DNA from: Vreelandella neptunia
Lineage (GTDB): Bacteria; Pseudomonadota; Gammaproteobacteria; Pseudomonadales; Halomonadaceae
DNA length: 64,000 nucleotides
Assembly: GCF_022489065.1 (NCBI RefSeq)
Contig: NZ_JAKVTW010000004.1
Coordinates: 186,001 to 250,000 of the forward strand
Direction: 5' to 3'
Shown here: in pieces, positions 26,541 to 35,770 of the stretch
Numbering within the stretch: the first letter of the stretch is position 1
How the letters are laid out: each line of letters begins with the position of its first letter
Notes under the pieces: model-generated
Seen by the model: only the letters and a program-made list of their open reading frames with translations
The model's database searches: none
Told to the model about the DNA's origin: nothing
Program-made: the position numbers and the translations under genes

Positions 26541-27527
26541 ATGAAAAATATCTTCACCGCAACGTGTATAGCCGCCTGCAGCAGCGCTCTGGCGCTTGGA
26601 GTTACGGTTTCCTCAGCCAGTGCCGATGAGTGGCCATCCAACGATGTTCGCTTGGTAGTGCCATATGCACCCGGCGGCACTACCGATGTGCTATCGCGTC
26701 GCGTTGCCGATCTCCTCCAACAAGAACTCGACGCCAATGTGATTGTAGAAAATCGTCCGGGCGCGGGTTCCACGGTGGGCACAGGTCGTCTCGCACGAGG
26801 CGGACGTGATGCCGATCACACTATTCTAATGGCATCTCCGGGCCATACCATTGGTGCCGCGATCTACCCAGATCTAACCTATGATCCAGTCGATGATTTT
26901 GTCTTTCTGCAAAACATGATCGATATTCCTAACGTCATGGTAGTTCCCGCAGACAGCCCTTATGAAAATGTCATCGATTTCGTGGAAGCCGCGAAAGAAG
27001 ACAACATGACCTTTAGTCATAGCGGCGTGGGTAGCTCTATTCACATGTCGGGCGAGTTATTTAAAACGTTGACTGAAACCAACCTAACCGCAGTGCCTTT
27101 TGCCGGTAGCGGCGCGGCGCTTCCTGCGTTACTGGGCGGCGATGTGGATGTGGCGTTCGAGAACATGCCGACGGTGCTTTCGCATATCCGCTCAGGGGAT
27201 CTGCGTGCTCTTGCCGTTACCTCCGCCGAGCGCTCCGAGTACCTTCCTGATGTTCCGACACTGTCAGAAATCGGTGAATACAACCTTGATCAGTTCATCA
27301 CGACTGCCTGGTTCGGCCTGATAGCTCACAGCTCCTTCCCTGAAGAAGCGCAGAGCACGATGCGTGAGGCGCTAGCCAACGTTATGGAGCGTGAAGAGTT
27401 TCTGGATTTCGCTGAGCAGTTAGGTGCTGAGCCGGGCCAGGTTGCCGGTGAAGAGTTCAAGCAGTTCATCGCCGATGACCTGCAGCGCTGGGAAGAAGTT
27501 GCCCAGCAAGCTGGCATCAGTCAATAA
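26541..27527 (+). CDS. tctC: TctC/Bug-family binding protein of TTT transporter 2
   Basis: Periplasmic receptor of 328 residues with signal peptide (cleavage near SSASA-DEW). Bug motifs: RLVVPYAPGGTTDVLSRRVADLL, VIVENRPGAGSTVGTGRLA, and FSHSGVGSSIHMSGELF. AGGAAG precedes the ATG. First gene of a rightward operon with tctB, tctA, a DUF1338 gene and a CoA-transferase, all behind a PcaR-type operator. It differs clearly from the TctC at 18095, so the two systems should bind different acids. Confidence 0.9.
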   Translation: MKNIFTATCIAACSSALALGVTVSSASADEWPSNDVRLVVPYAPGGTTDVLSRRVADLLQQELDANVIVENRPGAGSTVGTGRLARGGRDADHTILMASPGHTIGAAIYPDLTYDPVDDFVFLQNMIDIPNVMVVPADSPYENVIDFVEAAKEDNMTFSHSGVGSSIHMSGELFKTLTETNLTAVPFAGSGAALPALLGGDVDVAFENMPTVLSHIRSGDLRALAVTSAERSEYLPDVPTLSEIGEYNLDQFITTAWFGLIAHSSFPEEAQSTMREALANVMEREEFLDFAEQLGAEPGQVAGEEFKQFIADDLQRWEEVAQQAGISQ

Positions 27528-27600
27528 GCTCAGTAGTCACCTTTAAGTAAAGGCGAGGACGTAGATCCTCGCCTGTCTTGTTTCTTTGGAGAAGGCAGCG

Positions 27601-28107
27601 ATGACAACATCGGATCCCAAGCGCAGGGTGAAGATAAAGGACATGGGAGATGTGATTACAGGGGTTGTCCTTTTTGGCTTTGCTCTTGTGCTGCTCTTTT
27701 ACCTTGTACCCAACTACATCAATGAGCCACCGATCCTGCAAAACCCGATGATGTCGCCCCAGTGGCTGCCGCGTATCGTGGGCTGGTTGATATTGCTGTT
27801 TTCCATACTGCTCATCTTTCAGGGGTTACTGGTTTCAGGCCCTAGTGAAGAGGATGAGCGGATGATTGAAAAAGGCTCGCCGCGGCGTTTTTTCATGATG
27901 GTCGTCGCATTAGTGATCTATGTCGCTCTGTTTGAATCGATGGGGGCGGTGTTCTGCGGCATTCTGGCAACACTGGTTCTGTTCGTGGCTCACCCTGTTC
28001 GAACGTGGTGGGTATATAGCATGGCATTTCTATTTCCGATTGTTGTTGCCTTCTTATTTGTGGAAGTCATGAACGTACCGCTTCCGATGATGCCGTTTTG
28101 GCTCTGA
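27601..28107 (+). CDS. tctB: TctB, small membrane subunit of TTT transporter 2
   Basis: 168-residue protein with four predicted spans (about 18-38, 58-80, 98-118 and 128-160). Start 27601 is preceded by GGAGAAGG at 7 bases; an in-frame ATG 15 bases earlier overlaps that Shine-Dalgarno and is less likely. Assigned from topology, length and position between tctC and tctA. Confidence 0.85.
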   Translation: MTTSDPKRRVKIKDMGDVITGVVLFGFALVLLFYLVPNYINEPPILQNPMMSPQWLPRIVGWLILLFSILLIFQGLLVSGPSEEDERMIEKGSPRRFFMMVVALVIYVALFESMGAVFCGILATLVLFVAHPVRTWWVYSMAFLFPIVVAFLFVEVMNVPLPMMPFWL

Positions 28108-28134
28108 GTTACTCATTATTGTTTTAGGTGAGCT

Positions 28135-29634
28135 ATGGAAATTTTTTCGGAAGTCATACAGCTATTTTTTAGCGTCGAAAACTTTTTGGCGATCGCCGTG
28201 GGGGTCGTCATCGGCGTGGTTGTTGGGTCTATCCCTGGGCTAACGGCTACAATGGCAGTGGCATTAGCGCTGCCCTTTACCTTCTCAATGCAGCCAATTG
28301 CAGCGATTCTGTTACTGGTGGGGATCTATAAAGGGGGTATGTACGGCGGGTCGATTACGGCAATCTTAATCCGTACGCCTGGCTCTCCTGCGTCGGCCTG
28401 TACGCTGTTGGATGGCTATCCCATGGCCCAGCAAGGGCATGCCAAAAAGGCGCTTAAAGCAGCGCTTTACTCATCTGTTATCGCCGATTTCATTTCCAAT
28501 ATTGCCCTGATCTTCTTTGCTGCTTACTTGGCTAAGATTGCACTTAATTTTGGGGCGCCGGAGTTTTTCTGGCTGATCTGTTTCTCTCTAACCATCATTA
28601 TTTCCCTTGCCAGTGGCTCCATGATCAAGGGCTTGATGGCCGCATTGCTGGGCATTCTGCTTTCAATGGTAGGGCTGGACGATGTTTTTGGATCCCAGCG
28701 GCTTACCTTTGGCAGTTACAATTTAATGGATAGCATCTCCTTTATTCCTTTGCTGATCGGTCTGTTCGCTATACCAGAGATTATCGAGTTTTATCGTAAG
28801 AAAGCGGTGCCCCACATCAAAGCTAAGGCAAGTGGTGCTGGCTTGGCATTTTCTGAACTGAAACGCTGTATGAAAAGCATCGTACGTGGCAGCTTAATTG
28901 GCGTCGTCATTGGCGCTATTCCCGGAACCGGGGCCACCGCCGCTGCGTTTATTTCTTATAGCGATGCCCGCAGGCGCTCTCCTAATAAGGCTAACTTCGG
29001 CAAGGGTGAGGTAGAGGGTGTTGCTGCAGCAGAGGCGGGTAATAACGGCGTGGCGGGCGCGACGATGATTCCGTTGCTCTCTTTAGGTATTCCTGGGGAT
29101 GTCATCACTGCCATTATCCTCGGTGCCTTTATGGTGCATGGTTTAACGCCCGGTCCGTTAATGTTTCAAGAGAACCTGTCGCTGATCTATGCGCTGTTTA
29201 TGGGCATTATGCTCAGCTCGGTAATATTACTGGTAGTGGGCAATGTCGCCATTAAGTACTTCTCCTTAATTGCTGATATTCCAAAGCCTGTCCTTTTCCC
29301 CATCGTCTTGATGTTTTGTGTTTACGGGGCCTACGCCGTTAATAACGATACGTTCGATGTGGGGTTGATGCTGGCCTTTGGCGTGCTGGGCTATATATTC
29401 AACCGGGCGGCCATACCCGCAGCCCCGTTTCTAATCGGTTTCATCCTGGGCCCGATGTTCGAAGATAACCTACGCCGTTCTCTTTTAATCGGTTCCAACG
29501 ACCTGTCTATCTTTGTGCGTGGCCCGATTACCTGGTTCTTTATCGCGCTGACAGTGGGCTCTATTGCCTTAGCGTTCTATCGCTTTTTGGAAGAGCGCCG
29601 AAAGACCCAGGATAAAGCGTCAAAAACATCTTAA
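28135..29634 (+). CDS. tctA: TctA, large membrane subunit of TTT transporter 2
   Basis: 499 residues, about 12 spans. Motifs GSIPGLTATMAVALALPFTF, YGGSITAILIRTPGSPASACTLLDGYP and the second-half GAIPGTGATAAAFISYSDARR define TctA. Begins 27 bp after tctB with AGGTGAGC before the ATG. Parallel to the TctA at 16034 but in an operon of different enzyme content. Confidence 0.92.
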   Translation: MEIFSEVIQLFFSVENFLAIAVGVVIGVVVGSIPGLTATMAVALALPFTFSMQPIAAILLLVGIYKGGMYGGSITAILIRTPGSPASACTLLDGYPMAQQGHAKKALKAALYSSVIADFISNIALIFFAAYLAKIALNFGAPEFFWLICFSLTIIISLASGSMIKGLMAALLGILLSMVGLDDVFGSQRLTFGSYNLMDSISFIPLLIGLFAIPEIIEFYRKKAVPHIKAKASGAGLAFSELKRCMKSIVRGSLIGVVIGAIPGTGATAAAFISYSDARRRSPNKANFGKGEVEGVAAAEAGNNGVAGATMIPLLSLGIPGDVITAIILGAFMVHGLTPGPLMFQENLSLIYALFMGIMLSSVILLVVGNVAIKYFSLIADIPKPVLFPIVLMFCVYGAYAVNNDTFDVGLMLAFGVLGYIFNRAAIPAAPFLIGFILGPMFEDNLRRSLLIGSNDLSIFVRGPITWFFIALTVGSIALAFYRFLEERRKTQDKASKTS

Positions 29635-29680
29635 CCGTAGCCGGTTTACAACAATTCGAATGCCCGACGAGAACGAGTCA

Positions 29681-31039
29681 ATGAGTGACTACTTTTATAG
29701 CGCTGATCGAATCCGTGACCGCTTTTCTCAAGCGATGTCCGATATGTATCAGCAAGAAGTGCCCCAGTACGGCACGCTGCTTTCCCTGGTAGCTGAAGTT
29801 AACCAAGAGGTGATTGAGCGTGATACCTCGCTAGCAACAGCCCTCTCCTCAACCGGTGAGATGACGCGTTTGCACGTTGAGCGGCATGGCGCCATTCGAG
29901 TGGGTAGCCCCGCTGAATTGTCGCTTTTACGCCGCATGTTTGCCGTGATGGGGATGTTCCCTGTTGGTTACTATGACCTTTCAGTGGCTGGCGTGCCTGT
30001 TCATGCAACGGCGTTTCGTCCTATCGACGATGAGGCGCTGACATTAAACCCTTTCCGGTTATTTACCTCGTTACTGCGACTTGAACTTATAGCCAACGAT
30101 GAGCTACGCGAGCAGGCGGCTGCCATTATCGCCTCGCGAGAGATTGTCACCCCTCAGGCGGTCACTCTGATTGAACGCTTTGAGGTGCAGGGCGGGCTAA
30201 ACGAAGCGGAGGCTAAAGCATTCGTCATAGAAGCACTGGAAACCTTCCGTTGGCACCGTGATGCCACCGTCGATTTAGCGACCTATCAAGCGCTTCATCA
30301 TGAGCATCGTTTGATTGCAGACGTGGTCTGCTTCCGTGGGCCGCATATCAATCATTTGACCCCGCGTACTCTAGATATCGATGAAGTGCAGCGGCGCATG
30401 CCCGCCAGTGGTATTACACCCAAAGCCATCATCGAAGGGCCGCCACGTCGGCACTGCCCGATCTTATTGCGTCAGACCAGTTTTAAAGCGTTAGAAGAAT
30501 CCATCTATTTTGCGGATGAGGCAGAGGGCCAGCATACGGCTCGCTTCGGCGAAATCGAGCAGCGCGGGGTAGCCCTAACCCGCAAAGGACGAACGCTTTA
30601 CGACCAACTGCTAGCCGCTTCACGGCAGGGCGAGCCATCAACTTCCAATGCCAACCATCAGGCTCATTTAGCGCAAGCATTTGTTGAATTTCCTGATGAT
30701 CAAGAAGTGTTGCGCCGTGAGGGGCTGGCATTTTTCCATTACCGCGTAGCGCCGGGGGCTAAAGCAGATATCGGCAGTACCGATAACATTGAGCAACTTT
30801 TGGCGGCAGGTGTGTTGGTGGCAATCCCCATGATATATGAGGACTTTCTGCCGGTCAGTGCGGCGGGGATATTCCAATCTAACTTGGGCGATGGAACACA
30901 AGACGAGTACAGCAGCCAATCAAGCCAGCAGGCGTTCGAGTTAGCTCTGGGGGCCCCCGTTACGGATGAGATCGCCCTGTATGAGCATCGCCAGGAAAAC
31001 TCACTGAAGCAGGCGTTGGCAGAACTACGCGGTGTATAA
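29681..31039 (+). CDS. DUF1338 / HglS-type dioxygenase homologue (copy 2)
   Basis: 452 residues, highly similar along its whole length to the copy at 13022 and with the same ligand set at the same positions (His69, Arg73, His225, Glu293). The ATG at 29681 is chosen because it aligns exactly with the N-terminus of copy 1; an ATG seven codons earlier has no better RBS. It sits 46 bp after tctA-2 and 75 bp before a CaiB/BaiF CoA-transferase, inside an operon headed by a PcaR-type operator. Its operon partners suggest that the imported acid or a product is its substrate; the known 2-oxoadipate activity of HglS is the default alternative. Confidence 0.84.
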   Translation: MSDYFYSADRIRDRFSQAMSDMYQQEVPQYGTLLSLVAEVNQEVIERDTSLATALSSTGEMTRLHVERHGAIRVGSPAELSLLRRMFAVMGMFPVGYYDLSVAGVPVHATAFRPIDDEALTLNPFRLFTSLLRLELIANDELREQAAAIIASREIVTPQAVTLIERFEVQGGLNEAEAKAFVIEALETFRWHRDATVDLATYQALHHEHRLIADVVCFRGPHINHLTPRTLDIDEVQRRMPASGITPKAIIEGPPRRHCPILLRQTSFKALEESIYFADEAEGQHTARFGEIEQRGVALTRKGRTLYDQLLAASRQGEPSTSNANHQAHLAQAFVEFPDDQEVLRREGLAFFHYRVAPGAKADIGSTDNIEQLLAAGVLVAIPMIYEDFLPVSAAGIFQSNLGDGTQDEYSSQSSQQAFELALGAPVTDEIALYEHRQENSLKQALAELRGV

Positions 31040-31114
31040 AGCCCATTCTTGCGTTAGTGATGAAGTTCAGTATCGATGTAGGCAGTGCCAATCATAATCC
31101 AGGGAGGCAACGTA

Positions 31115-32341
31115 ATGGCAGGACCATTGGCAGGCTTACGTGTACTTGATCTTAGTCGAGTAATGGCGGGCCCCTGGTGTACCCAGATATTGGCTGATAT
31201 GGGTGCCGAGGTGATCAAAGTTGAACACCCGACCCTCGGTGACGATACTCGGCACTGGGGGCCTCCCTGGCTAAAGGACAACGAGGGCCAGGATACTCGC
31301 GAGTCGGCCTACTATCTTTCGGCCAATCGCGGCAAGCATTCAGTCACTGTCGATATAAGCCAGCCAGAAGGGCAGGCGCTGGTGCGTGAATTAGCCGCTG
31401 AAAGTGACATTCTGGTCGAGAACTTCAAAAGCGGAGGGCTTGCGCGCAAGGGGCTCGACTACGCCACTCTAGAGGCGATCAATCCTGGTTTGATTTACTG
31501 CTCGATTACCGGCTTTGGACAGACGGGCCCCATGGCCGCAATGGCTGGCTATGACTACCTGATTCAAGCCCAGGCAGGCTTAATGAGTATTACCGGTGCA
31601 GCAGATGGGGAGCCGGGTGCGGGGCCTCAACGGGTAGGTATGGCGGTTTCCGACCTGACCACCGGTATGAATGCCACCATCGCGATTCTTGGTGCGTTGC
31701 ATCACCGGCACAGCAGCGGGAAGGGCCAGTATATCGATATGGCGCTGCTGGATGTTCAGGTTAGTTGGCTGGCTAATCAGGCGCTTAATTACTTCTGCAG
31801 CGGCACACCGCCAACCCGTACCGGTGAGTATCACCCTAACTTGGTTCCTTATCAGCCGTTCCCTGCCGCCGACGGCGAAAAAGTGATTATCGCCATTGGC
31901 AACGACGGTCAGTTCACGCGGTTCTGTGAAGCCGTGGGGCGGCCCGAGCTAGCCGTTGACCCCCGTTTCAGCACCAATCCCGAGCGGGTTAAGCACCGCC
32001 TTGAACTGATTCCATTGATGGTAGAAATTACTCTCAGCCGCGCAAGTTACGAATGGATCGAGATGCTGAGCGCTATTAGCGTGCCCTGCGGCCCGATTCA
32101 AAATATTGCCCAGGTCTTCGACGACCCGCAGGTTCGGGCGCGCGGCATGAAGGTAGAGCTTACGTCTGAAACAGGTTCGGTGCCTGGCGTGGCTAACCCT
32201 ATCAAGTACTCCAAGACGCCGCTTGAGTACCGCAAGCCGCCCCCTCGCCTGGGTGAAGATACCGACAGCGTTTTGGAACGCTTACTGCACAAAGGCGCAG
32301 CGGAAATTAGCGCCTTGCGTCAAAAAGGCGTAGTGAAATAA
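31115..32341 (+). CDS. CaiB/BaiF family (class III) CoA-transferase
   Basis: Transfers CoA between carboxylic acids. The 408 residues start at 31115, where GGGAGG precedes the ATG by 8 bases. Seen: LRVLDLSRVMAGPWCTQILADMGAEVIKVEHP at the N-terminus, ANRGKHSVTVDI, SITGFGQTGPMAAMAGYDYLIQAQAGLMSITG containing the conserved catalytic Asp (YDYL), and ALLDVQVSWLANQ. Members include formyl-CoA, succinyl-CoA:glutarate and similar transferases. Standing after a DUF1338 gene, a C5 dicarboxylate such as glutarate or 2-hydroxyglutarate is a reasonable substrate guess, not a demonstrated one. Confidence 0.88.
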   Translation: MAGPLAGLRVLDLSRVMAGPWCTQILADMGAEVIKVEHPTLGDDTRHWGPPWLKDNEGQDTRESAYYLSANRGKHSVTVDISQPEGQALVRELAAESDILVENFKSGGLARKGLDYATLEAINPGLIYCSITGFGQTGPMAAMAGYDYLIQAQAGLMSITGAADGEPGAGPQRVGMAVSDLTTGMNATIAILGALHHRHSSGKGQYIDMALLDVQVSWLANQALNYFCSGTPPTRTGEYHPNLVPYQPFPAADGEKVIIAIGNDGQFTRFCEAVGRPELAVDPRFSTNPERVKHRLELIPLMVEITLSRASYEWIEMLSAISVPCGPIQNIAQVFDDPQVRARGMKVELTSETGSVPGVANPIKYSKTPLEYRKPPPRLGEDTDSVLERLLHKGAAEISALRQKGVVK

Positions 32342-32354
32342 ACCTTCGGGTTGG

Positions 32355-33083
32355 CTAACCGACCGTCACACCGCCGCAAACATAGAGCGTCTGACCGGTA
32401 ATAAAGCCGCTGCGCTCGTCGCAGAAGAAGCTAACTGCCTGGGCGACGTCTTCTGGCTGGCCCATGCGCTGTAGCGGAATATTGTCGATGATCCGGCGAG
32501 CACGCTCAGAGTCCGGTGGGTTGTTCTGCCAGAAAGCAGTGGTGGCGATAGGGCCGGGGGCGACGCAGTTGACCGTAATGCCATGCTCAGCAAGCTCCAG
32601 CGCCCAGGTGCGGGCCATGGATTGCAGCGCTCCCTTCGTTGCGCTGTAAATAGTGCGAGCTTCCTTGCCGAGTACCACGCGGCTGGCGTTCATGACGATG
32701 CGCCCCATCCCCTGTGCCTTCATGGCTGGCAGCAGTGCCTGGGTGCAGATCAGCGCCGAGCGCACGTTCAGGTGCATCAATGTGTCGAAGTCCTCAAGCC
32801 TCGCCTCCTCAAGTAGCGCAGGCGCAACAATACCGACGTTGTTGATCAGCCGGCTCACCGTATAACGCTCGGCGATTTCCGTCATTACCCGACGAGTAGC
32901 GTCGGCGTCAGCAAGGTCGATCTGGTAGGCGTCGGCTTGTAAAGACGCCACTTCCGGGGCAACGATATCCACCACGATAACGCGATAGCCATCCTGTTGG
33001 AGACGCAAAGCAATGGCCTGGCCGATGTTTCTCGCCCCGCCGGTGACAACGGCGCAGTGTTGTTGATCAGAGTGTTGGTTCAT
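32355..33083 (-). CDS. SDR-family oxidoreductase, FabG-like
   Basis: Classical short-chain dehydrogenase of 242 residues: cofactor motif TGGARNIG near the N-terminus, NNVG, catalytic Ser in VMNASRV and YSATK (Tyr/Lys), then CVAPGPIATTAF. Start 33083 is preferred for the AAGGAC 8 bases upstream and because the family N-terminus begins there; the frame remains open back to 33143. Converges on the CoA-transferase gene with only 13 bp between, and follows the AEC transporter on the same strand. Substrate unknown. Confidence 0.84.
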   Translation of the reverse strand: MNQHSDQQHCAVVTGGARNIGQAIALRLQQDGYRVIVVDIVAPEVASLQADAYQIDLADADATRRVMTEIAERYTVSRLINNVGIVAPALLEEARLEDFDTLMHLNVRSALICTQALLPAMKAQGMGRIVMNASRVVLGKEARTIYSATKGALQSMARTWALELAEHGITVNCVAPGPIATTAFWQNNPPDSERARRIIDNIPLQRMGQPEDVAQAVSFFCDERSGFITGQTLYVCGGVTVG

Positions 33084-33150
33084 TGTTGTTGTCCTTGGCT
33101 GCGATAAACCTTGGTTATTTAAAACGCGAGCTATTGAAAACACGAGTTAT

Positions 33151-34101
33151 TTAAAACGCCATTAGCTCCGTTAGTGTCAACAGCCAGATAATCAGGCTAA
33201 GCGTGAAGAACGAAGCGATCGTTGCGACCAGCATGGCCGCAGCGCTGACACCGCCCAGACCGTAGCGTTGGCCCAGCAGGGGGTAAATGCTAATCATCGG
33301 CGCCGCGGAGAAGAGCACGGCACCCACAATGTAGAGAGGGTCAATGCCTGGAATAAGCAAAAATGCGATTAAGATGGCCAGCGGATGAATGAGCAGTTTG
33401 CCAATCACAATTTGCCCAACGTCCCTGGCCATGCCTTTGACCTGCAGACCAAACAGCGCACCGCCGATCACAAAGAGCGCCGCAGGGCCAGCGGCATTGG
33501 CCAGCATATCAATGGCTTTAAACAGAGGAACAGGAATCTGTAACCCTGTAACGGCTAAAAAAATACCCACCAGTAAGCCCACCAGAACAGGGTTTTTGGC
33601 CAAGCTTAGGGCGGTCTGCTTAACTGTTTTCCAGACGCTGGCCCCTTGCTGGGAGGACATCTCAGCCAAAATCAGTGCGGCAGGGATAATAATCAGCGTT
33701 TCGATCACCATATTGAGGGCCAGCAACACAGCCGCTGGTGAGCCGATGACCATCACGGCGACTGGGTAGCCTACAAAGCCACTGTTGGCCGCTGCCATCC
33801 CCAATGCCTGCATAGCACTAACGTTGAGAGGCTGGCGCTGGTACCTCATGCTGAGCAGCAGCCCGCCCCCAAAAACCACCAAGGAGCCCAGCCCGTAGGC
33901 CACCATATAGTTGAGTTGCAGTATTTCTTCTAACGGGTGCTGGGTTAAAGCCCTGATGACCAGTGCGGGCAGCGCGAAGAACATGACAAAAACGCCCACA
34001 CCCTGCATCTGTTCACGCTGGATGAGCCCGCTCCACCTAGCAACATAACCTGCGCTGATCAACAAAAAGATAGGGGTGGTAATGGCAAGAATAGCGAGCA
34101 T
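33151..34101 (-). CDS. AEC family transporter
   Basis: 316-residue membrane protein with ten predicted spans in two 5-span halves, matching the auxin efflux carrier/malonate transporter family: AITTPIFLLISAGYVARWSGLI at the N-terminus, AAANSGFVGYPVAVMVIG, and FSAAPMISIYPLLGQRYG near the C-terminus. Divergent from pcaB, sharing with it a 139-bp region that contains a PcaR-type operator. Possible cargo is an aromatic or dicarboxylic acid. The family name does not establish auxin transport, although an IAA pathway is present elsewhere in this window. Confidence 0.84.
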   Translation of the reverse strand: MLAILAITTPIFLLISAGYVARWSGLIQREQMQGVGVFVMFFALPALVIRALTQHPLEEILQLNYMVAYGLGSLVVFGGGLLLSMRYQRQPLNVSAMQALGMAAANSGFVGYPVAVMVIGSPAAVLLALNMVIETLIIIPAALILAEMSSQQGASVWKTVKQTALSLAKNPVLVGLLVGIFLAVTGLQIPVPLFKAIDMLANAAGPAALFVIGGALFGLQVKGMARDVGQIVIGKLLIHPLAILIAFLLIPGIDPLYIVGAVLFSAAPMISIYPLLGQRYGLGGVSAAAMLVATIASFFTLSLIIWLLTLTELMAF

Positions 34102-34169
34102 AAAGTCTCTGTCTTGTCGGTGATGAGAAAGTAGATATAGCCCCGCTGATCAGACCAATTTAGCATGGC

Positions 34170-34184
34170 GTTCGAATCACGAAC
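34170..34184. promoter_or_regulatory. PcaR-type operator between AEC transporter and pcaB
   Basis: Perfect-arm palindrome GTTCG-AATCA-CGAAC, 56 bp before pcaB and 68 bp before the divergent AEC gene. Simple form, no third half-site at 19 bp. Confidence 0.72.
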
Positions 34185-34240
34185 AATTGTACGTTTGTTT
34201 AGTGTGGTAAAACCATTGTGCCAATCAATGAGGAGTATCT

Positions 34241-35581
34241 ATGCCCGCCGCGTTTTTAAAACACCCGTTTATGAGTCAACAAGCCTTGGGCGAGTGCGAC
34301 GATGACGCCATGGTGCAGGCCATGCTGGCCTTTGAATTGGCCCTGGCAGAAGTGCAAGAAGCCAGCGGTGCGGTGCCTAACGGTGTTAGCAAGCGAATGC
34401 GTGAGCAATTTAAGCACGCCAGCTTTAATGTCGCCGAGATTGCCGAGGGTATTGCCAGCGGTGGCAATGTGGCGATTCCTTTCGTCAAACAGAGTCGCGC
34501 GCTCCTCGACAATGAGATCAAGCGCTATTGGCACCAGGGAGCGACAAGTCAGGACGTGGTCGACTCCGCGCTGATGCTGCTGCTTAAGCCACGCTTAGCA
34601 GCACTAGACGATCTTCTATCGCGCTGCCGCTCGGCTGCGACGGCGCTGATGGATACTTATATCGATACGCCCATGGTGGGGCGCACCCTAATGCAGCAGG
34701 CGCTGCCGATCACCTTTGGGGTGAAGGTGGCTCACTGGGCGGTTGGGTTAGAGCAGAGTCGTCGCCGATTAAGCGCTGTTGAACTTCCCGTTCAGTTTGG
34801 TGGCGCGGTAGGCGTGCACTCGGGTTGGGACTCTCTCGGGCTTGAATGGATGGACGCCTTGGCCACGCGGCTAGGCTTGGCGGTGCCGGTGCTGCCCTGG
34901 CATACCGACCGCTATCCCATTCATGCCCTTGGCACGGCGTTAGATGCCGTCGCCGGGGCCGCTGAAAAAATCGCCCTGGATGTATCACTGCTGACACAAA
35001 CCGAAGTCGGCGAAGTGGCGGAGCCTTCGGCACCCGGGATGGGAGAGTCCTCCTCCATGCCCCATAAGCGTAACCCAGTACGCAGTGCGCTGATTCGCGG
35101 TGCAGCGCGGCAGGTGCATGGCCACACCAGCGTGTTGATCAACGCAGCCGCCCAGCCCCTTGAACGCGGCTTGGGGGAGTGGCACGCGGAGTGGGCGCCG
35201 CTGATGGAGAGCGCTCTGCTGGTAGAGGGCGCGCTGGAGCAAGTGGCTGTGCTGCTGGAAGGGCTTGAGGTATACCCCGAAAAAATGCAGCGCAACTTAG
35301 CCGCTACCGGCGGCGGCATTATGGCCGAGCCGGTCGCGCGATTGCTGGCACCTACGCTAGGGTCGGACAAAGCCAAAGCGGTTAGCGCGCAAGCGGCAGA
35401 AATTTCAAGGCGCGAAACGCGTTCCTATTCAGACGTTCTGGCTGACATGCTTTCCGAGCATCTTGGTTTGGAAAGTGGCGTCGATGCCCATGCGCTGCAA
35501 AATGCTTGCGATCCAGCTTTATACCTTGGTAGCAGCACAGCTCAGGTGTTACGTGCTAAAAACTGGCTAAAAAATTATTAA
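34241..35581 (+). CDS. pcaB: 3-carboxy-cis,cis-muconate cycloisomerase
   Basis: Second step of protocatechuate ortho cleavage: cyclises 3-carboxymuconate to 4-carboxymuconolactone. 446 residues of the fumarase/aspartase superfamily. Markers are KQSRALLDNEIKRYWHQGATSQDVVDSA, RTLMQQALPITFG, and the signature GESSSMPHKRNP with the mobile-loop serines (about residues 267-278). TGAGGAG precedes the ATG. It is separated from the pcaIJF-DC-HG operon by 189 bp with its own operator. Confidence 0.94.
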   Translation: MPAAFLKHPFMSQQALGECDDDAMVQAMLAFELALAEVQEASGAVPNGVSKRMREQFKHASFNVAEIAEGIASGGNVAIPFVKQSRALLDNEIKRYWHQGATSQDVVDSALMLLLKPRLAALDDLLSRCRSAATALMDTYIDTPMVGRTLMQQALPITFGVKVAHWAVGLEQSRRRLSAVELPVQFGGAVGVHSGWDSLGLEWMDALATRLGLAVPVLPWHTDRYPIHALGTALDAVAGAAEKIALDVSLLTQTEVGEVAEPSAPGMGESSSMPHKRNPVRSALIRGAARQVHGHTSVLINAAAQPLERGLGEWHAEWAPLMESALLVEGALEQVAVLLEGLEVYPEKMQRNLAATGGGIMAEPVARLLAPTLGSDKAKAVSAQAAEISRRETRSYSDVLADMLSEHLGLESGVDAHALQNACDPALYLGSSTAQVLRAKNWLKNY

Positions 35582-35691
35582 CCATTTGAAAAGTATAGTT
35601 TTTAAATTGGTTTTTAAAGATGATACTAAGTATAAGCAGTTAGTTGGTAGGCGTCATAGAGTTTGACCCTAATAGCGTTCGGCAGTAACTT

Positions 35692-35725
35692 GTTCGTATA
35701 GAGAATCTATGTTCGTTTGACGAAC
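35692..35725 (+). promoter_or_regulatory. Tripartite PcaR-type operator upstream of pcaI
   Basis: GTTCG half-site at 35692-35696 followed 19 bp later by the perfect-arm palindrome GTTCG-TTTGA-CGAAC (35711-35725). This three-repeat layout, a palindrome plus one direct repeat, is what I recall for PcaU of Acinetobacter. A TAATAA stretch 6 bases downstream may be the -10. Confidence 0.76.
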
Positions 35726-35770
35726 AAGTCCTAATAAATACGCCAACGACCTGCTTAAGAGGCACCCATC

